A DNA stretch of 64,000 bases from Endozoicomonas sp965232255 (GCA_965232255.1 OZ246962.1:124001-188000); one strand, 5' to 3'. Counted from the first letter of the stretch, positions 46,496 to 55,814 are shown. Program-made: numbers and translations. Notes: generated by a model not told the origin, from the sequence alone.

Positions 46496-46888
46496 ATGTT
46501 TGTACAAAATTTAAACATTGAGCAGCAGTCAGCTCTTCTCGCTGCTTCCAAGTTATTGATTGCAAGCGATGGCGATGTTTCACAGGAAGAGCAATTAATG
46601 CTCAATACCCTTGCAAGCCAGTGTGAACATGGTGTTGAAGCCGCAAGTAACTTTGAGGTGTTGCACCTGAAGGGCATGTTCAATACCCAAACAGAAAAGT
46701 CTTCTTTCATGCTTGAGCTGCTTGGTATGGCCTTTGCTGATGCTGATTACCATGAGACAGAGCAGTCATTTATTTTTACTGTCTCTGAAGCCATGGAGCT
46801 AACGCCTGATATGCTGGCAGACATGGAAGCTTGGGTTAAGACTCAGTTAGAGCTAGCCAATTCTGTAGCAAGGTTTATGGGAGAGTAA
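46496..46888 (+). CDS. TerB-like protein
   Basis: 130 aa, all-helical TerB-like fold: LLAASKLLIASDGDVSQEEQLML in the first half and LGMAFADADYHETEQSFIFTVSEAM in the second, the two acidic helical repeats that bind metal in TerB proteins. The ATG at 46496 has AGGAG at 6 nt; another ATG three bases upstream is too close. That AGGAG lies within 7 nt of the IS5 end, so the native promoter was displaced. First gene of an A+T-richer five-gene cluster; 2 nt separate it from the next gene. Confidence 0.75.
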   Translation: MFVQNLNIEQQSALLAASKLLIASDGDVSQEEQLMLNTLASQCEHGVEAASNFEVLHLKGMFNTQTEKSSFMLELLGMAFADADYHETEQSFIFTVSEAMELTPDMLADMEAWVKTQLELANSVARFMGE

Positions 46889-46890
46889 CG

Positions 46891-48402
46891 ATGCCATTAC
46901 CTTTTATTCTAGCTGGAGCGGCTGCCATTGCAGCTGGTTATGGTGTTAAGAAAGGCTTAGATGCAAAGTCTAATCTTGAAAGTGCCAAGTCCATAAATCG
47001 TAGTGCGCAACGAATTTTTGATGAAGCCCAAAGTGATTTAGAGTCTGCAAGAGATGAAACTCAAGAGGCGATGAATTACTTGGGTGAACTTAAGTTCGAG
47101 ATATACCAAGATTCGATGATTCCTTTTGCAGAGACTTTCAAGAAAATCAAGAATATTGATTTTAAAGATAGCAACATCACGGATGGAAATCTTGTAGTAA
47201 CTGAACAGCAGCTTCATGCAATTACGGCCAGCGCGCTAGCTATGAAAGAGCTGGTTAGTGGGGGCATCACTTCATTGGGTGCAGGTGGGTTGGCTGGTTT
47301 GGCTGCATATGGGGGGGTTGGGCTTTTAGGCACAGCTTCTACAGGTACTGCGATTGGTACACTCAGTGGCGCTGCTGCGACTAATGCCACTTTGGCTTGG
47401 CTTGGTGGTGGTTCACTAGCAGCCGGTGGATATGGTATGGCGGGGGGAATGGCTGTACTTGGTGGTTTAGTTGCAGGTCCTGTACTTGCGGTTGGTGGAA
47501 TGATGCTTGCGTCAAAGGCAGAAGCAGCAAAGGAAGATGCTAGAACTAACCTTCATCAAGCAGAGGTTGCAGCAGAAGAGATGAAAACCGCTGTTGTAGC
47601 CACAAATGGTATCAAAGCTAGATTTCATGAAGCTTACAATGTACTTGAAGCACTAAATGAACGTTTTGAACCACTGCTGGAAGACTTACAGAATTTGGTA
47701 GCATCTAACCAAGATTACCGATCTTACAGTCCAGAAGATCAGAAGGGAGTGTACTTCTGCGCTAGCCTTGCAAAAACTATCAAAAACGTACTTGAAACGC
47801 CTCTCTTGTCTGACTCAGGGAGTGTAACGTCTGAGTCTGCGTCAGTGCTTAAAGTTGCAGATAAAACTGTTGAAGTAATAGACTCTGACCAAGGTATTGA
47901 TGGGCTACGCCAAATAGAGGCTTCATTAGACGAAGGTGGGAGCATCACCGAAGAAGCCCCACAGAAGCAATATCTTTGCGAAATGCTCTACAGGCATTAC
48001 AAATATCTAAATGATGGTTCTAATATATATTGCGGAATGGAGTTAGTCCGTCCTAAGGGCGCAAAAAAGGTTAAAAATGCTATTCAATCTTATGCACATA
48101 CGGACTCACAGGTTGATAATGAGTATAAGTACGACAACTTAGGTCTATTGGAAATACTAGTTGATACAACTATTTTCGGCTCTGGAAAAGAGGGCTTTTA
48201 TATCACTCAAGATGAGATAGTGGCTAAGCCCTCAGGTGGAGATAGGTTCTATATCAAATTGAAGGATATACGCAATATCGAAATAGATGAAGATGATCAA
48301 TACATCACCATCAACTATGAAGACCTTTCGTATTCTTATTCACGGTTAACGCCAAGAATGAAAATTATCGTTGAGACGATACAGAAATACATAAATCAAT
48401 AG
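46891..48402 (+). CDS. Glycine-zipper membrane protein with coiled coil and PH-like tail
   Basis: 503 aa, not assigned to a family. A short hydrophobic N-terminus (residues 3-18), a charged coiled-coil region (23-65), a very long Gly/Ala-rich hydrophobic region at 123-206 that looks like a glycine zipper able to form helical hairpins in a membrane, a second coiled coil (207-270), and a C-terminal 75 residues (GFYITQDEIVAK, then FYIKLKDIRNIEI) that read like a PH-type beta-sandwich. It could form membrane assemblies. Coupled to the TerB-like gene (2-nt gap); a strong terminator follows. Confidence 0.7.
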   Translation: MPLPFILAGAAAIAAGYGVKKGLDAKSNLESAKSINRSAQRIFDEAQSDLESARDETQEAMNYLGELKFEIYQDSMIPFAETFKKIKNIDFKDSNITDGNLVVTEQQLHAITASALAMKELVSGGITSLGAGGLAGLAAYGGVGLLGTASTGTAIGTLSGAAATNATLAWLGGGSLAAGGYGMAGGMAVLGGLVAGPVLAVGGMMLASKAEAAKEDARTNLHQAEVAAEEMKTAVVATNGIKARFHEAYNVLEALNERFEPLLEDLQNLVASNQDYRSYSPEDQKGVYFCASLAKTIKNVLETPLLSDSGSVTSESASVLKVADKTVEVIDSDQGIDGLRQIEASLDEGGSITEEAPQKQYLCEMLYRHYKYLNDGSNIYCGMELVRPKGAKKVKNAIQSYAHTDSQVDNEYKYDNLGLLEILVDTTIFGSGKEGFYITQDEIVAKPSGGDRFYIKLKDIRNIEIDEDDQYITINYEDLSYSYSRLTPRMKIIVETIQKYINQ

Positions 48403-48413
48403 TATGCACTTGT

Positions 48414-48440
48414 AAGCACCCTTCGGGGTGCTTTTATTTT
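48414..48440 (+). terminator. Terminator inside the five-gene cluster
   Basis: AAGCACCC-ttcg-GGGTGCTT, 8-bp stem with a UUCG tetraloop, followed by TT-A-TTTT. It lies 11 nt after the glycine-zipper gene and 11 nt before the next start codon. Confidence 0.9.
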
Positions 48441-48451
48441 GAGTTATCTTG

Positions 48452-49888
48452 ATGAGTAAATCGCAGTCTGCCGAGTCCATTTTCTTGGGCCGTATAGGTG
48501 TTCACAGTACCCAGCGTTTCACTGAAAGAGCATTCAGATCTTATGGGGACGCTAACCATTTAGCAGAACTTGCTCAGAAGTGGAGAAATGTTGCAAAGGA
48601 CAAGGCTCAGGGGCACTTGTTTGAGCAGCTAGAAGTGTCGAAATTTAACCTTGAAGCCTTAAAACAAGATAGCGACCTATTTGCTAAAACTACCGCCAGT
48701 ATGGGGTTTCCCACTGACCCGGTTGATATTGTTATCAAAAGAGGCAATGAGGTTGTCAGAGAAGTTCAGGCCAAGTCCTGTAACAGTGCAGCAAGAAGTG
48801 CTTTTGCATTATCGCAGGAAAAATATGACGAGATGGCTCGGCTTGCTCCCCAAGACCAAAACGAAAAAATCAAGGAACTGCTGGAGCAGCGCATCTCAAA
48901 AGGTACTTTGAAGGCTGGAGATTATGAGAAGACATACCGCAATCTTCAGGAGTCATTGAGGCAGGACAACATCCACTCATCAGGTACAACCTATCAAGAG
49001 GCGATTGATAACACAGATATTGATACCGCTAGAGAAACAGCCTCAGGCATAAAGCGAGATGCTGCATTATCAGATATGCATGGCTCTGCAAAACAAGCTG
49101 GTCTTATTGGTGCCGGAATTACCGGGGGGATTAGTGCGGGATCTAACATATATAAGCTGTATAAGGGTGAACTGGCGCTTGCAGACGCAATCTCAAATAC
49201 TGCAATTGATGCAGCGAAAGGTTATGCAACAGGATATTCCGTGACCTATCTCAGCAAAGGGATGACCCACCTGAGTGCTCGGTATCTTGGTGGTGCAGTG
49301 AGTACAGCATTTACAAAGTCCAACGCTCCAATGGCTATAGCTGCCGGGGTTGTGACCGCAAGCAAGTCAATGATTGCCTATATGAAAGGGGATATTGAGC
49401 TTGAGGAACTGCAATCTCAAGTGAGTCATACTGCGATAACCTGCTCATCTTCCTTTTATTATGGCGCTTTAGGACAAGCGGTTTGCCCGATACCTGTAGT
49501 TGGCGCATTGGTTGGTGCAGGTGTTGGTTATTTTGTTGGTAATCTTTTACACCAGTCGTCCCTGATTGCACTGGGAGATAGCGAGGTCGTCAAGGCTGCT
49601 AGAGAACGAAGAATTCAGGCAGAGGCATTCTCTTTGGCTGCGATCCCACAGATTCAGACTCATCGAGCAGAGCTGGAACGAATTATTACAGAGCATTTCC
49701 GAGGAAGAAAGCAAGAGTTCATGGAATGTTTCGAAATTATGGATGGCTCTTTAGCTGGGTGGGAGCCGGATCAATTTGTTGGAGCGCTAGAGCGCATCAA
49801 TAACCAGTTTGGGAAAACACTACAGTTCAAAAACTTTGAAGAGTTTCACAATTTTATGCTTGATGATGACACGGTGTTCGAGTTCTGA
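48452..49888 (+). CDS. PD-(D/E)xK-like nuclease domain fused to membrane segments
   Basis: 478 aa, not assigned to a family. The N-terminal part reads like a restriction-type nuclease core: Glu58 in GHLFEQLE, Asp92 in PVDIVI, Gln106-x-Lys108 in EVQAK. Three Gly-rich hydrophobic stretches follow: about 215-235, 290-310 and 340-368 (GALVGAGVGYFVGNLL). A charged helical tail ends the protein. The ATG at 48452 has only a weak upstream GAG; a TTG lies one codon before. It overlaps the next gene by 1 nt. Nuclease call is by motif only. Confidence 0.6.
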   Translation: MSKSQSAESIFLGRIGVHSTQRFTERAFRSYGDANHLAELAQKWRNVAKDKAQGHLFEQLEVSKFNLEALKQDSDLFAKTTASMGFPTDPVDIVIKRGNEVVREVQAKSCNSAARSAFALSQEKYDEMARLAPQDQNEKIKELLEQRISKGTLKAGDYEKTYRNLQESLRQDNIHSSGTTYQEAIDNTDIDTARETASGIKRDAALSDMHGSAKQAGLIGAGITGGISAGSNIYKLYKGELALADAISNTAIDAAKGYATGYSVTYLSKGMTHLSARYLGGAVSTAFTKSNAPMAIAAGVVTASKSMIAYMKGDIELEELQSQVSHTAITCSSSFYYGALGQAVCPIPVVGALVGAGVGYFVGNLLHQSSLIALGDSEVVKAARERRIQAEAFSLAAIPQIQTHRAELERIITEHFRGRKQEFMECFEIMDGSLAGWEPDQFVGALERINNQFGKTLQFKNFEEFHNFMLDDDTVFEF

Positions 49889-50151
49889 TGAAGTCGTTCC
49901 CCTGTAATAAATGCGGTGCCTGCTGTAAGTCCGTTAGCCTCTCTCAAGAGACACAGTTTCTCGATAGGGGGGATGGTATGTGCAGGCACCTTAATATGTT
50001 AAATAATAAGTGCTCAATCTATGAGGATAGGCCGGACATTTGTCGTGTTGATGTTCAGTACCACAAGCATTATAAGGAGCACTACGGATGGGAAGATTTT
50101 GTCCACTTGAATCTGACTTCCTGTCAAATACTAATGAAAAATATTGATTGA
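49888..50151 (+). CDS. YkgJ-type cysteine cluster protein
   Basis: 87 aa. The YkgJ pattern is clear: C6-x2-C9-x2-C12-C13 at the start, then C32, C42-x-x-Y-x-x-RP and C52. Such small proteins probably bind zinc or an iron-sulfur cluster; no enzymatic role is established. Start overlaps the stop of the preceding gene by 1 nt, so it is translated with it. Confidence 0.85.
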   Translation: MKSFPCNKCGACCKSVSLSQETQFLDRGDGMCRHLNMLNNKCSIYEDRPDICRVDVQYHKHYKEHYGWEDFVHLNLTSCQILMKNID

Positions 50152-50178
50152 GTGGCCAATTCTTGCTTGTGGGGGAAT

Positions 50179-50784
50179 ATGAGAACCAACTATGTGCTGA
50201 TTGATCTTGAGAACGTTCAACCTAAAAATCTGCAAATCCTTAAGGGGCACAATTTCAAGATAATGGTGTTTGTTGGTGGCAACCAGAAAAGCATACCCTT
50301 TGATCTGGCAACGTCACTACAGTCATTCGGATATGATGCGGAATACATCAAGATCGAAGGCAATGGGAAGAATGCGCTCGACTTCCATATAGCCTTCTAT
50401 ATCGGGTATATCGTACAACACAACCCGAATTGCTACTTCCACATTATCTCCAATGATAGTGGATTTGATCCCCTCCTAAGCCATCTGAAGTCAAAGAAGA
50501 TTGCTGCCCAGCGTCATAAGGACGTGTCTGACATCCCTTTGCTCAAAGTTGTCAGAGCCAGTACCAAGGAAGAAAAAATTGAAACTATTATAGAGTTTTT
50601 ACAGGCAAGGGGAAGCAGCAAGCCAAGGACAGTGAATACCTTGAGTAATGCCATCAATGCCTTGTTTTTGAAAAATCTTGATGAATCAGAACTCAATGAT
50701 TTGGTAGTTCAGTTGTCTACGAAGAAGTACATTATTGAGAAGGCAGGTAAGGTGACGTACAACCTACCTGCGACAGCATATTGA
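50179..50784 (+). CDS. PIN-like domain protein (probable RNase)
   Basis: 201 aa. PIN/NYN-type core: Asp9 in YVLIDLENVQ, Asp68 in GKNALDFHIAFYIG, Asp93 and Asp97 in ISNDSGFD; these acidic residues would bind metal. The rest resembles the PIN_7-type group. A C-terminal helical domain (140-201) looks like a winged helix. ATG at 50179 follows GGGGGA. The stop TGA (50782-50784) lies inside the right end of the TnpB element, so the native C-terminus may have been longer. Confidence 0.75.
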   Translation: MRTNYVLIDLENVQPKNLQILKGHNFKIMVFVGGNQKSIPFDLATSLQSFGYDAEYIKIEGNGKNALDFHIAFYIGYIVQHNPNCYFHIISNDSGFDPLLSHLKSKKIAAQRHKDVSDIPLLKVVRASTKEEKIETIIEFLQARGSSKPRTVNTLSNAINALFLKNLDESELNDLVVQLSTKKYIIEKAGKVTYNLPATAY

Positions 50785-51084
50785 CATCCTCCCCGCCCTA
50801 TCGGGCGAGGATTCCAGTTAGTCACCTAACCGGCTTCCTGTTTCAACACGCCTTCCCTAGATGGCAAAGTCTAAGACCCTGCCACCCCCGTTCCGGTCGC
50901 TCCACAGGCTAACACCGCCAGCCCGGCGGCTTTGATATTGATGGCTGCATTGATGGTATGCGTCCGGCCAATACATCTTCTCTCCCCACCTCAGAATCAT
51001 CGTATGCGTCCGGCCAATACATCTTCTCTCCCCACCTCAGAATCATCATCATGGTGTCCACCTATTATTAAGTGGACACCTGTT

Positions 51085-51426
51085 ATGGATTCATTAGCTT
51101 CACCACTCCAAGTGCCCAAGACGCGGCGCAAGTATTCCCATGCGTTTAAAGCGATGGTCGTTAAAGCCTGCTCTGAACCCGGTAATTCCACGGCAGGCGT
51201 AGCGCAGAAGTATCAACTCAATGCCAACCTGATTCACAAGTGGCGTCGTGATTTTGAACGACAGCCAACAGAACATTTTATCTCGTTACCAGCTCCTGCG
51301 TTGCCCAGTCCAGAAGAGATGGCTGACAAAACTGTACGTATTGAACTGCCCAATGGCGCTGTCCTCCATTGGCCTGCTGATCGTATGATGGACTCCGTCG
51401 TCTGGCTAAAGGCAATGCTGCAATGA
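51085..51426 (+). CDS. IS66 OrfA (TnpA-like), copy A
   Basis: 113 aa. Helix-turn-helix accessory protein of IS66-family elements: SHAFKAMVVKACSEPGNSTAGVAQKY and LIHKWRRDFE are the DNA-binding part. Start ATG at 51085; a longer frame upstream runs through the left end and is not used. Overlaps OrfB by 4 nt (ATGA). Confidence 0.9.
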   Translation: MDSLASPLQVPKTRRKYSHAFKAMVVKACSEPGNSTAGVAQKYQLNANLIHKWRRDFERQPTEHFISLPAPALPSPEEMADKTVRIELPNGAVLHWPADRMMDSVVWLKAMLQ

Positions 51427-51758
51427 TCCGTATTGATCGTATCTGGCTGGCGACCGAGCCCATGGATATGCGGGCCGGTCCTGATACCTGTCTTGCCAGG
51501 GTGATAAACGTCTTTGGAGAAGCGCAACCACATCAGGCCTATGTCTTCTTGAATAAACGGGCCAATCGTATGAAGGTGCTTGTTCATGACGGCTTTGGTC
51601 TTTGGCTGGCTGCACGCCGACTGCACCAGGGCCATTTTTTTCCGGCTCGTTCCTGGCAGCAGCATCCGCTGATGTTAACCGATGAGCAGTTGCAAGCCCT
51701 GGTTGTTGGGCTGCCCTGGCATCTGGCAGGAACCGGTCAAAGTATCGCTATCCTCTGA
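51423..51758 (+). CDS. IS66 OrfB (TnpB-like), copy A
   Basis: 111 aa, IS66 Orf2-type protein (IRIDRIWLATEPMDMRAG, LNKRANRMKVLVHDGFGLWLAARRL), required for IS66 transposition by unknown means. Unrelated to the RNA-guided TnpB in spite of the shared name. Identical protein in copy B. Confidence 0.92.
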   Translation: MIRIDRIWLATEPMDMRAGPDTCLARVINVFGEAQPHQAYVFLNKRANRMKVLVHDGFGLWLAARRLHQGHFFPARSWQQHPLMLTDEQLQALVVGLPWHLAGTGQSIAIL

Positions 51759-51843
51759 CCTAGAGCATTGCACTGCGCAAAAGTCATATCATCCAGTCGT
51801 TAAACAGTCGTCAAATGAATCGGGTTCTGGCACAGTAGCCCCC

Positions 51844-53389
51844 ATGAACAAGACGACGAACCTCAAACAACTCAATGATGATCAGCTGCGTACCCTGGTG
51901 ATGCAGCTGCAATCTGAGGTTCACCGAAAAGAACAAACGATCCAGAACATCTCGCTGGAAAACCGCAAGCTCAAGCACGAGATGTCCATCCTGAAGCGGC
52001 ACAAGTTTGCCCGCACCAGCGAAACGCTCAATCAACATCAACGCAGCTTGCTGGATGATCTGGCCAATGAAGACATAGCCGCCATAGAAGAGCAGCTGGC
52101 TCTGCATGAACAACAACTTCAGAGGCCACCAAAAGAAAAGCAGCAAGCCAAACGAGCACCTCTGCCGCCAGAGTTGACACGCACTATCATCCCCCATGAG
52201 CCGACGGATACTCACTGTGAGTGCGGCTGCCAGATGAAGCGTATTGGCGAGGATATCAGCGAGAAACTCGATTATATTCCCGGAACCTTTACGGTTGAGC
52301 GTCATGTGCGGGGCAAATGGATCTGCGAATCCTGTGAAATCTTAATCCAGGCCCCAATGGAGCCCCAGGTGATTGATAAAGGCATACCGACAGCTGGCTT
52401 GCTGGCCCAGGTTCTGGTCGCCAAATACGGTAATCATTTGCCCCTATACCGGCAGGAAAAAATCTTTGCCCGGGCGGGCGTCCAACTGGCTCGTTCAACA
52501 CTAGCCGATTGGGTAGGACGCTGCGGCGTCGCGTTACAGCCCCTGGTGGATGCCATGCGAGAGTGCCTTCATCAGCAGGCAGTGTTACATGCGGATGAAA
52601 CGCCAGTGGCCATGTTATCTCTGGGCAAGAAAAAGACACACAAGGCTTATGTCTGGGCATATACCAGTACCCCTTTTGCCGACCTCAATGCTGTCGTTTA
52701 TGACTTCGCGGAGAATCGATCAGGTGAAAATGCCCGACAGTTTTTACAAGGCTGGAAGGGTAAGTTGGTCTGTGATGATTTCAGTGGCTATAAAGCGAGC
52801 TTCCGGGAAGGGATAACAGAAATCGGCTGCATGGCCCATGCCCGGCGCAAGTTCTTTGATCTTCATGTGGCCAATCAGAGTACCTTGGCAGAGTATGTGT
52901 TAGGACAGATTGGCCTTCTATATCAGATAGAAAAACAGGTAAAGCCATTAAACGACACAGAACGGCTACGTATTCGGCAAGAGCAAGCCAAGCCAATACT
53001 GGACAATCTGCACCAATGGTTACTGTTGCAACGACAGAAAGTGCCCGACGGTTCGGGAATAGCCAAAGCCATGGATTACAGCCTCAAGCGCTGGGAAGCA
53101 CTGTCTCGCTACTGCGAAGATGGGGCTGTGCCTATCGATAACAACCAGGCAGAAAACCAGATACGTCCCTGGTCCCTGGGCCCTGGGTCGTGGCAACTGG
53201 TTGTTTGCTGGTTCACTTCGCAGCGGTCAACGAGCAGCCAATGTTATGAGCCTGATCCAGTCGGCCAGACTCAATGGCCATGACCCGTATGCTTATCTGA
53301 AAGATGTACTGACAAGATTACCGACCCAGAAAAACAGTCAGCTTGAAGAGCTGTTACCACATAACTGGAGAGGGCCGGTCAAGATGTGA
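51844..53389 (+). pseudogene. IS66 transposase (OrfC), frameshifted, copy A
   Basis: Same as the intact transposase of copy B until about 53173. CCCTGGG at 53174-53180 is repeated at 53181-53187; the extra 7 bp shift the frame just after the catalytic Glu block NNQAENQIRPW. The shifted frame stops at 53283. The correct frame of the C-terminus continues to 53389. Probably inactive, though the DDE residues come before the shift. Confidence 0.9.
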
Positions 53390-53516
53390 TGACCGGACGC
53401 TTACCATTGATGTCCCTGTCGTGTAGAACACTGGTATGCGTCCGGCCAATACATCTTCTCTCCCCACCTCAGAATCATCATCATGGTGTCCACCTATTAT
53501 TAAGTGGACACCTGTT

Positions 53517-53858
53517 ATGGATTCATTAGCTTCACCACTCCAAGTGCCCAAGACGCGACGTAAGCATTCCCATGCGTTTAAGGCGATGGTCGTTAAAGCC
53601 TGCTCTGAACCCGGTAATTCCACGGCAGGCGTAGCGCAAAAGTATCAACTCAATGCCAACCTGATTCACAAGTGGCGTCGTGATTTTGAACGACAGCCAA
53701 CAGAACATTTTATCTCGTTACCAGCTCCTGCGTTGCCCAGTCCAGAAGAGATGGCTGACAAAACTGTACGTATTGAACTGCCCAATGGCGCTGTCCTCCA
53801 TTGGCCTGCTGATCGTATGATGGACTCCGTCGTCTGGCTAAAGGCAATGCTGCAATGA
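53517..53858 (+). CDS. IS66 OrfA (TnpA-like), copy B
   Basis: 113 aa; differs from copy A at one residue (KTRRKHSHAF against KTRRKYSHAF). HTH accessory protein. Overlaps OrfB by 4 nt. Confidence 0.9.
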   Translation: MDSLASPLQVPKTRRKHSHAFKAMVVKACSEPGNSTAGVAQKYQLNANLIHKWRRDFERQPTEHFISLPAPALPSPEEMADKTVRIELPNGAVLHWPADRMMDSVVWLKAMLQ

Positions 53859-54190
53859 TCCGTATTGATCGTATCTGGCTGGCGACCGAGCCCATGGATA
53901 TGCGGGCCGGTCCTGATACCTGTCTTGCCAGGGTGATAAACGTCTTTGGAGAAGCGCAACCACATCAGGCCTATGTCTTCTTGAATAAACGGGCCAATCG
54001 TATGAAGGTGCTTGTTCATGACGGCTTTGGTCTTTGGCTGGCTGCACGCCGACTGCACCAGGGCCATTTTTTTCCGGCTCGTTCCTGGCAGCAGCATCCG
54101 CTGATGTTAACCGATGAGCAGTTGCAAGCCCTGGTTGTTGGGCTGCCCTGGCATCTGGCAGGAACCGGTCAAAGTATCGCTATCCTCTGA
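53855..54190 (+). CDS. IS66 OrfB (TnpB-like), copy B
   Basis: 111 aa, identical to that of copy A. IS66 Orf2-type accessory protein. Confidence 0.92.
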   Translation: MIRIDRIWLATEPMDMRAGPDTCLARVINVFGEAQPHQAYVFLNKRANRMKVLVHDGFGLWLAARRLHQGHFFPARSWQQHPLMLTDEQLQALVVGLPWHLAGTGQSIAIL

Positions 54191-54275
54191 CCTAGAGCAT
54201 TGCACTGCGCAAAAGTCATATCATCCAGTCGTTAAACAGTCGTCAAATGAATCGGGTTCTGGCACAGTAGCCCCC

Positions 54276-55814
54276 ATGAACAAGACGACGAACCTCAAAC
54301 AACTCAATGATGATCAGCTGCGTACCCTGGTGATGCAGCTGCAATCTGAGGTTCACCGAAAAGAACAAACGATCCAGAACATCTCGCTGGAAAACCGCAA
54401 GCTCAAGCACGAGATGTCCATCCTGAAGCGGCACAAGTTTGCCCGCACCAGCGAAACGCTCAATCAACATCAACGCAGCTTGCTGGATGATCTGGCCAAT
54501 GAAGACATAGCCGCCATAGAAGAGCAGCTGGCTCTGCATGAACAACAACTTCAGAGGCCACCAAAAGAAAAGCAGCAAGCCAAACGAGCACCTCTGCCGC
54601 CAGAGTTGACACGCACTATCATCCCCCATGAGCCGACGGATACTCACTGTGAGTGCGGCTGCCAGATGAAGCGTATTGGCGAGGATATCAGCGAGAAACT
54701 CGATTATATTCCCGGAACCTTTACGGTTGAGCGTCATGTGCGGGGCAAATGGATCTGCGAATCCTGTGAAATCTTAATCCAGGCCCCAATGGAGCCCCAG
54801 GTGATTGATAAAGGCATACCGACAGCTGGCTTGCTGGCCCAGGTTCTGGTCGCCAAATACGGTGATCATTTGCCCCTATACCGGCAGGAAAAAATCTTTG
54901 CCCGGGCGGGCGTCCAACTGGCTCGTTCAACACTAGCCGATTGGGTAGGACGCTGCGGCGTCGCGTTACAGCCCCTGGTGGATGCCATGCGAGAGTGCCT
55001 TCATCAGCAGGCAGTGTTACATGCGGATGAAACGCCAGTGGCCATGTTATCTCCGGGCAAGAAAAAGACACACAAGGCTTATGTCTGGGCATATACCAGT
55101 ACCCCTTTTGCCGACCTCAATGCTGTCGTTTATGACTTCGCGGAGAATCGATCAGGTGAAAATGCCCGACAGTTTTTACAAGGCTGGAAGGGTAAGTTGG
55201 TCTGTGATGACTTCAGTGGCTATAAAGCGAACTTCCGGGCACGGGTAACAGAAATCGGCTGCATGGCTCATGCCCGGCGCAAGTTCTTTGATCTTCATGC
55301 AGCCAATCAGAGCACCTTGGCAGAGTATGCGTTAGGGCAGATTGGCCTTCTATATCAGATAGAAAAACAGGTAAAACCATTAAACGACACAGAGCGGCTA
55401 CGTATTCGGCAAGAGCAATCAAAGCCAATACTGGACAGCCTGCACCAATGGTTACTGTTGCAACGGCAGAAAGTGCCCGACGGTTCGGGAATAGCCAAAG
55501 CAATGGATTACAGCCTCAAGCGCTGGGAAGCACTGTCTCGCTACTGCGAAGATGGGGCTGTGCCTATCGATAACAATCAGGTTGAAAACCAGATACGTCC
55601 GTGGACCCTGGGTCGTGGCAACTGGTTGTTTGCTGGTTCACTTCGCAGCGGTCAACGAGCAGCCAATGTTATGAGCCTGATCCAGTCGGCCAGACTCAAT
55701 GGTCACGATCCGTATGCTTATCTGAAAGATGTACTGACAAGGTTACCGACCCAGAAAAACAGTCAGCTTGAAGAGCTGTTACCACATAACTGGAGAGGGC
55801 CGGTCAAGATGTGA
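54276..55814 (+). CDS. IS66 transposase (OrfC), copy B
   Basis: 512 aa from the ATG at 54276. N-terminal leucine-zipper-like helix (LVMQLQSEVHRKEQTIQNISLENRKLKHE), a zinc-finger region (CECGCQ and CESCE), then the DDE domain: Asp in HADETPVAML, Asp in VCDDFSGYKA, Glu in NNQVENQIRPW. Complete C-terminus (LPHNWRGPVKM). Probably active and could also act on copy A ends. Confidence 0.95.
   Translation: MNKTTNLKQLNDDQLRTLVMQLQSEVHRKEQTIQNISLENRKLKHEMSILKRHKFARTSETLNQHQRSLLDDLANEDIAAIEEQLALHEQQLQRPPKEKQQAKRAPLPPELTRTIIPHEPTDTHCECGCQMKRIGEDISEKLDYIPGTFTVERHVRGKWICESCEILIQAPMEPQVIDKGIPTAGLLAQVLVAKYGDHLPLYRQEKIFARAGVQLARSTLADWVGRCGVALQPLVDAMRECLHQQAVLHADETPVAMLSPGKKKTHKAYVWAYTSTPFADLNAVVYDFAENRSGENARQFLQGWKGKLVCDDFSGYKANFRARVTEIGCMAHARRKFFDLHAANQSTLAEYALGQIGLLYQIEKQVKPLNDTERLRIRQEQSKPILDSLHQWLLLQRQKVPDGSGIAKAMDYSLKRWEALSRYCEDGAVPIDNNQVENQIRPWTLGRGNWLFAGSLRSGQRAANVMSLIQSARLNGHDPYAYLKDVLTRLPTQKNSQLEELLPHNWRGPVKM

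Larger units (their letters stand above)
50956..53404 (+). mobile_element. IS66-family element, copy A (defective)
   Basis: 2449 bp. Ends: GTATGCGTCCGGCCA (left) and GTAAGCGTCCGGTCA (right, reverse complement). Flanked by the 8-bp target duplication CATTGATG (50948-50955 and 53405-53412). The first 46 bp of the element are present twice in tandem (50956-51001, then from 51002). A 7-bp duplication breaks the third gene. Otherwise nearly identical to copy B. Confidence 0.92.
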
